Shown here: positions 1-5,004 of the stretch, piece by piece
Position numbering within the stretch: position 1 is the stretch's first letter
Layout of the letters: each line of letters opens with the position of its first letter
Assembly (NCBI GenBank): GCA_002367305.1
Contig: DFBG01000120.1
Span: 298 to 5,301 of the forward strand
Direction: 5' to 3'
From: Actinobacteria bacterium UBA3086
Lineage (GTDB): Bacteria; Actinomycetota; Coriobacteriia; Anaerosomatales; UBA3086
DNA length: 5,004 nt
Notes under the pieces: model-generated
What the model was told of the DNA's origin: nothing
The model's database searches: none
Seen by the model: the letters and a program-made list of their open reading frames with translations, nothing else
Translations under genes and position numbers: made by a program

Positions 1-111
1 CCGGCATGTGCCTCGTTCGATGAATTCGACAGTTACGTTCAGCGTGGCGACGTGTTCCGTGCAGCGGTTGCACGACTGGCAGCGTCGAACACAGGCGGTG
101 CGAGTTCATGA
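1..111 (+). CDS. murD: UDP-N-acetylmuramoyl-L-alanine--D-glutamate ligase (MurD), C-terminal end only
   Basis: Only the last 36 residues and the TGA stop are present; the gene begins left of the window. The reading frame starting at base 1 gives PACASFDEFDSYVQRGDVF, matching the C-terminal MurD signature in which an S-P-A-x-A-S-F-D-x-F motif is followed by a short helix and R-G-x-x-F. In the family this lies in the third domain, near the amino-acid/UDP-MurNAc-Ala site. MurD is a cytoplasmic ATP-dependent ligase that adds D-Glu to UDP-MurNAc-L-Ala. Its stop (109-111) overlaps the ftsW start as ATGA, which fits the usual murD-ftsW order of dcw clusters. The motif together with the position makes the assignment strong despite the short length. 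Nothing can be said about the catalytic N-terminal part. Confidence 0.9.
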   Translation, partial: PACASFDEFDSYVQRGDVFRAAVARLAASNTGGASS

Positions 112-1343
112 CGCGAGCCAAAGGATATGCAGGGGGACCGGTCGCTCGGTACATTCTGCTCGGCTCGGTTGCGTTTCTCGTACTGGGCGGACTGCTCATG
201 ATCTACTCTGCGGCGTCTGTCTCTGACTATGTGTATCAGCAGGACAGCGCCTATCACCTCAAGCAGCAGATCATGTGGATAGGTATCGGTGCCGTGCTCA
301 TGTATCTGACAAGTCGTTTCGACTATCGGCGACTTCGTGCGCTGGCGTGGCCCATATGGGGCGTCTCTGTCGCGGCACTGCTGGGCGTGCTGCTCTTCGG
401 TGTCACGCGGAACGGAGCGCAACGGTGGCTGATGATCGCAGGAAAGAGCATTCAGCCGTCTGAGTACGCCAAGGTCGCCTGTGTTCTCGTGGCTGCTCAT
501 TTGCTCGCCAAACATCCCATGCGAACCAGGGATCCCAAGGGTTTCTGGCTCAGGCTCCTAGGCTCGGTGGGCGTCGTTGCTTTGCTCGTGTATCTTCAGC
601 CTGATTTTGGTACGACTGTTTCGATCGTGGCTGCATGGGGCGTGGTGCTGATCCTGGGCGGCGTCAACTGGACGCATCTCTTCGCGGCCGGTGGGGTAGC
701 GGGCACCATGGCGATCACGGCAGCACTCCTTGCGGACTACCGTATCGCGCGCGTGACAGCCTTCCTGGACCCTTGGTCCGATCCACAGGGCTCCACCTAC
801 CAGATCGTGCAGTCCATGCTCGCGTTCGGCTCAGGAGGTCTGACGGGGGTCGGCTTGGGAATGTCACGCCAGAAGTTCTTCTACCTGCCTGCGGCGCATA
901 CGGACTTCATATTCGCCATCATCGGCGAGGAGTTCGGACTGGTCGGAACGCTGTTGACGGTCGCCGCATTCATCCTGTTCACCTATGCCGGTTTCCGGAT
1001 AGCCCTGAACACCAAGGATCCCTTTGGCCGACTCGTTGCGGGTGGGGTGACCGCGATGATCGCGATTCAGGCCATCATGAACATGGCGGCGGTGACCAGC
1101 CTGATGCCGGTGACCGGCATTCCGTTGCCGCTGGTGAGCTTTGGTGGATCATCCATGACCTTCACCATGGCATGTATCGGTGTCATCCTGTCAGTATCGA
1201 CATATGGTGCCAAGGGCGCATCCCGCGCTGTTGGCGGAGACAAGGAGCGAGTCGGTGCGGGTACTGCTGAGCGGGGGCGGAACAGCCGGGCACATCTATC
1301 CGGCATTGACGGTGGCCGAAAGGCTTCGCGACGCCGGGCATGA
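108..1343 (+). CDS. ftsW: Septal peptidoglycan glycosyltransferase FtsW (SEDS family)
   Basis: This 411-residue polytopic membrane protein has about ten hydrophobic segments, the first near residues 15-36 and the last near 345-365. SEDS-family marks are NGAQRW (102-107), QPSE (116-119), QPDFG (164-168), LDPW (220-223), AHTDFIFA (263-270) and MPVTGIPLPLVSFGGSS (333-349). Asp266 in AHTD corresponds to the Asp of the large extracellular loop regarded as catalytically essential in FtsW/RodA. The LDPW and AHTDFIFAIIGEE context and the dcw position favour FtsW over RodA; sporulation SpoVE is a close paralogue but less likely here. FtsW polymerises lipid II at the septum with a class B PBP. The ATG start overlaps the murD stop, with a weak AGGCGG (93-98) nine bases upstream. 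The conserved core ends near residue 373. The basic, Gly/Arg-rich tail continues, and residues 383-411 are encoded inside the murG start region in another frame. Confidence 0.95.
   Translation: MTRAKGYAGGPVARYILLGSVAFLVLGGLLMIYSAASVSDYVYQQDSAYHLKQQIMWIGIGAVLMYLTSRFDYRRLRALAWPIWGVSVAALLGVLLFGVTRNGAQRWLMIAGKSIQPSEYAKVACVLVAAHLLAKHPMRTRDPKGFWLRLLGSVGVVALLVYLQPDFGTTVSIVAAWGVVLILGGVNWTHLFAAGGVAGTMAITAALLADYRIARVTAFLDPWSDPQGSTYQIVQSMLAFGSGGLTGVGLGMSRQKFFYLPAAHTDFIFAIIGEEFGLVGTLLTVAAFILFTYAGFRIALNTKDPFGRLVAGGVTAMIAIQAIMNMAAVTSLMPVTGIPLPLVSFGGSSMTFTMACIGVILSVSTYGAKGASRAVGGDKERVGAGTAERGRNSRAHLSGIDGGRKASRRRA
1242..1247 (+). promoter_or_regulatory. Shine-Dalgarno site for murG
   Basis: AAGGAG lies seven bases upstream of the GTG at 1255, which is near-ideal spacing. 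It decides the murG start: the frame stays open further upstream (GTG 1180, ATG 1204), but those codons lack a comparable site and would add up to 25 residues before the conserved N-terminal strand. The site sits inside the ftsW coding sequence, so ribosomes translating ftsW pass over it. Confidence 0.8.
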
Positions 1344-2388
1344 TATCGCGTTCGTGGGTACGCCCACGGGGCTCGAGGCGCGCATCGTGCCTGAGGCGCA
1401 GGTCCTTTTCCACTCACTGCCGTCCCGTGGGTTCGACAGGGCTCGCCCGTGGACTCTGGTCACATCCGGTTTCATTGCGGGCGCCTCGGTGTTTCGGGCA
1501 GTTCGGCTCATCAGAGGCATGAGTGCCGATGTCGTGGTCGGTTTTGGCGGCTACGTGTCCATCCCTGTGGGTTTGGCCGCGGTCATCACACGGACCCCGC
1601 TCGTGTTGCACGAGCAGAACAGTGTGCCCGGGCTTGCGAACAAGCTGCTGTCACGTTGGGCCACGGCCGTCGGCGTCACTTATGAGACATCCATCGCCTC
1701 GTTGCGACATCCTGAGCGCGCGCTCGTGACGGGGAATCCGGTGCGCGACGCTGTGTTGAAGGCGGATCGGTCTCGGGGACGGACGAGTCTGGATCTCCCG
1801 GATGATGCGCTGGTGCTGCTCGTATTCGGCGGGTCTCGGGGCGCGCGTCACTTGAACCAGGCGACAGTCTCGTTGTGTGATGCATGGATGTCGATTCCTG
1901 GGCTGCATGTGGTGCACGTCGCTGGCCGGGGCGAGGTCGATTCAGTGCGTGAGGCTCTCGTCGCCCAAGGAGGCGACAAGGGCAGATATCACGTACTCGA
2001 CTACATTGACGATATGGGATCGGCTATCGCTGCTGCCGACTTGGTGGTTGCGCGCGCAGGCGCTACGTCGCTCGCAGAGCTGACCGTGCTCGGTAGGCCG
2101 GCTGTGCTTGTGCCGTACCCGTTCGCAACAGATGATCATCAGACCTTGAACGCGCGCACGGTTGTCGAGGCCGGTGGCGCGGTGCTCGTGACTGACGCGG
2201 ATTTGGACAGCCAACGGTTCGTTGACGAGTGCACGCGGCTCCTCACCGATGGCGCGGCGCGTGCTACCATGTCTGCCGCGTCCAAGGCGCTCGGAAGGCC
2301 CGATGCCGCAGAGGCTGTGGCCGAGATGACGCGTTCATGTGTACACGATTCCGCCGTCGATGGCGGTTCAGGGGAGGCTACTCTGTGA
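1255..2388 (+). CDS. murG: UDP-GlcNAc:lipid I GlcNAc transferase MurG
   Basis: The 377-residue GT28/GT-B glycosyltransferase transfers GlcNAc from UDP-GlcNAc to lipid I, giving lipid II at the cytoplasmic face of the membrane. The N-terminal Rossmann domain holds the glycine loop GGGTAGH (7-13), GFGGYVSIP (96-104) and HEQNSVPGLANK (119-130). GNPVR (160-164) lies near the domain hinge. The C-terminal, UDP-GlcNAc-binding domain has FGGSRGARHLN (191-201), RAGATSLAEL (267-276, with the conserved Glu at 275) and PYPFATDDHQTLNA (287-300). All the expected motifs are intact and the length is typical. The GTG start at 1255 is chosen because of the well-placed AAGGAG and because MurG proteins begin a few residues before the glycine loop. 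The first 89 bases overlap the ftsW 3' end in a different frame. The stop overlaps the murC start as GTGA. Confidence 0.96.
   Translation: MRVLLSGGGTAGHIYPALTVAERLRDAGHDIAFVGTPTGLEARIVPEAQVLFHSLPSRGFDRARPWTLVTSGFIAGASVFRAVRLIRGMSADVVVGFGGYVSIPVGLAAVITRTPLVLHEQNSVPGLANKLLSRWATAVGVTYETSIASLRHPERALVTGNPVRDAVLKADRSRGRTSLDLPDDALVLLVFGGSRGARHLNQATVSLCDAWMSIPGLHVVHVAGRGEVDSVREALVAQGGDKGRYHVLDYIDDMGSAIAAADLVVARAGATSLAELTVLGRPAVLVPYPFATDDHQTLNARTVVEAGGAVLVTDADLDSQRFVDECTRLLTDGAARATMSAASKALGRPDAAEAVAEMTRSCVHDSAVDGGSGEATL
2371..2377 (+). promoter_or_regulatory. Shine-Dalgarno site for murC
   Basis: GGGGAGG lies seven bases before the GTG at 2385. It selects that start over the in-frame extension to 2229, which would add 52 Arg/Cys-rich residues unlike MurC and lies wholly within murG. 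The site is inside the murG 3' end, so translation of murC is probably coupled to murG termination. Confidence 0.8.
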
Positions 2389-3770
2389 GCGAACGAGTCT
2401 ACGCACACTTCATAGGTATCGGTGGTGCAGGTATGAGCGGTATCGCTCGCGTGCTGCATGATCGTGGTGTCGCGGTAACCGGATCAGATCTCAAGGGGTC
2501 TCGCTACTCACAGGCACTCTCCGCTATCGGAGTACCGGTTACCATCGGACACGACGCTGGCAACCTCGGCGATCCAGAAGTGGTCGTGATCTCGTCGGCT
2601 ATTCCCGATGGAAATCCCGAATTGGCTGCGGCGCGAGAGCGAGGCATTCCTGTGTGGCCGCGCGCGAAGATGCTCGCGCATCTCGCAGGAGAGCTCTCGA
2701 CTGTTGCTGTGGCCGGCACGCATGGTAAGACGACGACGAGCTCCATGGTCGCCACCATGTTCGACAACATGACGCTCGATCCCACGTTCCTTATTGGAGG
2801 AGAGGTCGACGGTTTCGGCACCAATGCGCGATGTGGGGCCGGTCCGCACTACGTGGTTGAGGCCGATGAATCCGACGGATCGTTCGTGTTTCTGACGCCG
2901 GAAGTGGCAGTCGTGACCAACATCGAGGCAGATCATCTCGACCACTACGGTACGTTGGCCGCGGTCGAGAAGACCTTCGCGGAGTTCATGTGCCGCGTGC
3001 CGAGTGAGGGTTCCCTTGTTGTATGGGCGGATGACGATCGACTGATGGAGATTGCGTCGGAGTGCGGCGCGCGCGTGGTGAGTTACGGCTGCGCTGCCAA
3101 TGCTGACGTCCGGTGTCATTCACTTGTTCGCGCAGGACAAGGACACACGTTCACCATTGCGCTGCCCAATGGCGACGAGGTCGATTGCAGGATAGACGTC
3201 CCGGGCGAGCACAACGTTTGGAACGCGGCCGCCTCGCTGGCCACAGCGTTCGCCCTGGGACTGGATGTAGAGGAAGCGGCACGAGCGCTGGAGGGCTTTT
3301 CGGGAGTACGTCGCCGCTTCGATCACATCGGTGCGGCCGACGGGGTGACTGTGGTCGATGACTATGCGCATCATCCCACCGAGGTGCGCGCCACACTCGC
3401 TGCCGCGCGCACAGCGGGTCATGAGCGGGTCTGGGTCGTCTTCCAGCCGCATCGCTACAGCAGGACCGAAGCGCTCAGCGTCGACTTCGGCGAAGCGTTC
3501 GGTGATGCTGACCGCGTGGTGCTCATGGACGTGTACGGGGCAGGGGAGACACCTGTGCCCGGCGTGTCCGGTAAGACACTCGTTGATTCCATTCTTCTGC
3601 ACAATCCGCGCGCGCGAGTCACCTATCTACCGCATCGCGCTGAGCTGACACCGTATCTTGCGTCGGAACTGCGCTCAGGCGATCTCGTTATGACCATGGG
3701 GGCCGGCGACGTCACAGCTCTGGGCCCTGAGATCGTTCGCGAGATCTCGGCTCGCGCAGAGGCTGTGTGA
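2385..3770 (+). CDS. murC: UDP-N-acetylmuramate--L-alanine ligase MurC
   Basis: This 461-residue cytoplasmic Mur ligase adds the first peptide residue, normally L-Ala, to UDP-MurNAc using ATP. The N-terminal UDP-binding domain opens with GIGGAGMSG (11-19). The central ATPase domain has the P-loop GTHGKTTTSS (111-120), EADESDGSF (159-167) and TNIEADHLDHY (178-188), the last two supplying metal and substrate ligands in the family. HNVWNAAAS (276-284) and RRRFD (309-313) follow. The C-terminal domain has DDYAHHPTE (325-333), FQPHRYSRT (353-361), YGAGE (384-388) and GAGD (439-442). GIGGxGMSG and DDYAHHPTE are typical of MurC/Mpl rather than MurD, MurE or MurF. The dcw position and normal length favour MurC over the recycling ligase Mpl. 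The GTG start overlaps the murG stop, and the TGA stop overlaps the first candidate murB start. No key residue appears to be missing. Confidence 0.96.
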   Translation: MSERVYAHFIGIGGAGMSGIARVLHDRGVAVTGSDLKGSRYSQALSAIGVPVTIGHDAGNLGDPEVVVISSAIPDGNPELAAARERGIPVWPRAKMLAHLAGELSTVAVAGTHGKTTTSSMVATMFDNMTLDPTFLIGGEVDGFGTNARCGAGPHYVVEADESDGSFVFLTPEVAVVTNIEADHLDHYGTLAAVEKTFAEFMCRVPSEGSLVVWADDDRLMEIASECGARVVSYGCAANADVRCHSLVRAGQGHTFTIALPNGDEVDCRIDVPGEHNVWNAAASLATAFALGLDVEEAARALEGFSGVRRRFDHIGAADGVTVVDDYAHHPTEVRATLAAARTAGHERVWVVFQPHRYSRTEALSVDFGEAFGDADRVVLMDVYGAGETPVPGVSGKTLVDSILLHNPRARVTYLPHRAELTPYLASELRSGDLVMTMGAGDVTALGPEIVREISARAEAV

Positions 3771-4684
3771 CCATGACAGTCGCGCGCGCTCATAGCGCGC
3801 TCACGGCGTTTCTGAGCGGCGACGTACGATCTCAGGAGTTGATGGCCCGACACACGACGTACCGAATCGGCGGGCCGGCGGCACTGTACATCACCTGCGA
3901 TACGGTCTCCGATCTTTCGTCGGCAGTTCGCATACTCGATGCCGAAGACGTTCCTTGGATCGTTCTGGGCAAAGGCAGCAACGTGCTGGTCGCCGACGAG
4001 GGCTACCCGGGTGCGGTCATCGTGTTGGGTCGCGAGTTCAAGACTCACGAGACGAGCGATGTATTGGTTCGTACCGGCGCTGCTGCCATTCTTGCCGGGG
4101 TGGTCAACGATGCCTTCTCGCGCGGTCTGTCCGGGTTCGAGTCGTGTGTGGGCATCCCCGGTACCATCGGCGGGGCACTGGCGATGAACGCCGGTACTCG
4201 CGACGGATGGATCGGTGACATCGTGGAATCGGTCACCCTGTATGTGCCGGGTGAGGGCCTCATCGCTTTGCGTGGCGAGGATGTTGCGTGGGCGTACCGC
4301 GACAGTGGGCTGTCGGCCCGCGGTATCATCGTCGAAGGCACCATGCGGGTTGAAGCGGGCGACAAGGAGTCTATCCGCGAATCGATGGAAGATAGTTTCC
4401 GCCGCAGAAAAGAGACGCAGCCTGTGGGACAGCCCAGTGCGGGCAGTGTGTTCGTGAACCCGGAGGGTGACTCGGCGGGTCGGCTGATCGAACAGGCCGG
4501 GCTCAAAGGCGAGCGCCGTGGAGGCGCAGTCGTCTCCGACAAGCACGCGAACTTCATTGTGAATGACGGCGGCGCATGTGCGCACGATGTCTTGCAGCTC
4601 ATACAACACATACAGAACAGGGTGGGCGAACTCAATGGCATCGAGCTCCGGACGGAGATCAAGTTCCTCGGCTCGTTCGAGTAA
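3767..4684 (+). CDS. murB: UDP-N-acetylenolpyruvoylglucosamine reductase MurB (type II)
   Basis: This 305-residue FAD-dependent cytoplasmic enzyme reduces UDP-GlcNAc-enolpyruvate to UDP-MurNAc with NADPH. The FAD-binding part includes HTTYRIGGPA (29-38), GKGSNVLV (68-75), GIPGTIGGALAMNAG (129-143) and AYRDS (176-180); Arg178 matches the family's active-site Arg. The C-terminal substrate domain has QPSAGSVFVNP (222-232), in which Ser227 is the expected proton donor. It continues with GRLIEQAGLKG (238-248), KHANFIVN (259-266) and ELRTEIKFLG (293-302), in which Glu297 matches the catalytic Glu. The short length and the PSAGSVF form indicate type II MurB, common in Gram-positive bacteria, without the extra tyrosine-loop fold of the E. 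coli enzyme. The start is ambiguous. GTG 3767 gives a GTGA overlap with murC but sits only four bases after AGAGG (3758-3762). ATG 3773 has a ten-base spacing and would remove two residues. Confidence 0.95.
   Translation: MTMTVARAHSALTAFLSGDVRSQELMARHTTYRIGGPAALYITCDTVSDLSSAVRILDAEDVPWIVLGKGSNVLVADEGYPGAVIVLGREFKTHETSDVLVRTGAAAILAGVVNDAFSRGLSGFESCVGIPGTIGGALAMNAGTRDGWIGDIVESVTLYVPGEGLIALRGEDVAWAYRDSGLSARGIIVEGTMRVEAGDKESIRESMEDSFRRRKETQPVGQPSAGSVFVNPEGDSAGRLIEQAGLKGERRGGAVVSDKHANFIVNDGGACAHDVLQLIQHIQNRVGELNGIELRTEIKFLGSFE
3784..3800 (+). repeat. Perfect 7-bp inverted repeat with 3-base loop near the start of murB
   Basis: GCGCGCT, then CAT, then AGCGCGC can fold into an all-paired seven-base stem with a three-base loop, six of the seven pairs being G-C. 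It encodes residues in the Val-Ala-Arg-Ala-His-Ser-Ala stretch and begins 11 bases after the last base of GTG 3767, eight after that of ATG 3773. Because CG-rich codons favour such repeats, it may be chance. It is not a terminator, as no T-run follows and murB continues through it. Confidence 0.5.
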
Positions 4685-5004
4685 CCGTCGTCGGGTCGTC
4701 ATCGCGGGAGAGAAGACGCGAGACGTTCAGTACGACAGCGCTCGACTCAAGGCCACGAATTCCAAATCTCCGCGTGCGAGCGGTGGTTCCTCGTCTCGCC
4801 GTGCGGCATCGCACCCCAAGACCGCGGCTGATCGAGCGTCCAACAACAAGCGTCTTGAGCGCGAGCGACGTCTGCGTGCTCAGCGTCTGAGGACGCAACT
4901 GATGTTCGTTGCTGCTGTGTTGGCAGTTGGACTCGTTGTCTTCGGCGCGTACTCGCTCTATCGATCCTCGGTGTTCGAGATACTCTCGGTGGACGTGGTC
5001 GGCA
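4635..5004 (+). CDS. ftsQ: Cell division protein FtsQ/DivIB, N-terminal part (runs off the window)
   Basis: The frame is open from ATG 4635 to the right edge, giving 123 residues without a stop. Residues 1-88 form a hydrophilic, strongly basic cytoplasmic tail that is Ser/Arg-rich at first (MASSSGRRSSSSARSSNRRR) and charged, helix-like near 66-88 (NNKRLERERRLRAQRLR at 70-86). One hydrophobic segment follows (about 89-109, LMFVAAVLAVGLVVFGAYSLY), then SSVFEILSVDVVG, the typical first strand of an FtsQ POTRA domain. This tail, membrane helix and POTRA order, directly after murB, supports FtsQ/DivIB, a single-pass divisome scaffold of the FtsQ-FtsL-FtsB group. The start is inferred: between the murB stop and base 4901 there is no in-frame ATG, GTG or TTG, so an overlap of at least 50 bases with murB seems forced. 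An imperfect AGGGTGG (4619-4625) precedes ATG 4635; ATG 4587 is an alternative with a poorer upstream site. Confidence 0.87.
   Translation, partial: MASSSGRRSSSSARSSNRRRVVIAGEKTRDVQYDSARLKATNSKSPRASGGSSSRRAASHPKTAADRASNNKRLERERRLRAQRLRTQLMFVAAVLAVGLVVFGAYSLYRSSVFEILSVDVVG

Noticed and set aside
1..107. A promoter upstream of ftsW
   Set aside because: The sequence is murD coding DNA, and I could not find a convincing -35/-10 pair. ftsW is better explained as part of a longer transcript.
1180..1254. Upstream murG starts at GTG 1180 or ATG 1204
   Set aside because: Neither has a good ribosome-binding site, and MurG proteins begin just before the glycine loop, as GTG 1255 gives.
635..1270. A + strand open frame of 211 codons inside ftsW
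   Set aside because: It is an out-of-frame shadow of ftsW with an Arg/Gly/His-biased composition and no recognisable motif, while the ftsW frame is fully conserved.
2229..2384. An upstream in-frame extension of murC by 52 codons
   Set aside because: The extension is Arg/Cys-rich, lies within murG, and lacks any resemblance to MurC. GTG 2385 has a well-spaced GGGGAGG and leads directly into GIGGAGMSG.
3729..3748. Inverted repeat GAGATC ... GATCTC near the murC end, as a possible terminator
   Set aside because: The stem is only six bases with an eight-base loop, has no following T-run, lies in coding sequence, and murB follows without a gap.
3623..4702. A long minus-strand open frame of 359 codons antisense to all of murB
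   Set aside because: The + strand frame has every MurB motif in order. The antisense translation shows no recognisable domain and is explained by GC-rich codon structure leaving the opposite strand open.

Overview
This window is a compact, single-direction segment of a bacterial division and cell wall (dcw) cluster. In order, all on the + strand, it holds the 3' end of murD, complete ftsW, murG, murC and murB, and the 5' part of ftsQ (divIB family), which runs off the right edge. The assignments rest on well-conserved family motifs read directly in the translations. I see no RNA gene, mobile element, CRISPR array, attachment site, convincing promoter or terminator.

Organism: base composition is fairly high in G+C (about 60% by eye). 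The order murD-ftsW-murG-murC-murB-ftsQ, with a short type II MurB and an FtsQ carrying a long basic cytoplasmic tail, points to a Gram-positive-type bacterium. My best guess is a deep-branching member of the Actinomycetota such as a Coriobacteriia relative. Some Firmicutes share this gene order, so this is inference and not a firm placement.

Layout: there is not one intergenic base in the window. Three junctions are 4-base start/stop overlaps (murD/ftsW ATGA, murG/murC GTGA, murC/murB GTGA). Two are much longer: about 89 bases between ftsW and murG, and at least 50 bases between murB and ftsQ. The genes are therefore almost certainly cotranscribed and at least partly translationally coupled, with any promoter lying upstream of the window.

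How the genes work together: MurB makes UDP-MurNAc, MurC adds the first amino acid (usually L-Ala) and MurD adds D-Glu. MurG then attaches GlcNAc to lipid I to give lipid II. FtsW polymerises lipid II at the septum with its partner transpeptidase, and FtsQ/DivIB anchors the divisome regulatory subcomplex.

No previously undescribed system is evident. The points worth a second look are the two long out-of-frame overlaps and what they do to the FtsW C-terminus and FtsQ N-terminus, a perfect small hairpin just inside murB, and a possible internal start in ftsQ.
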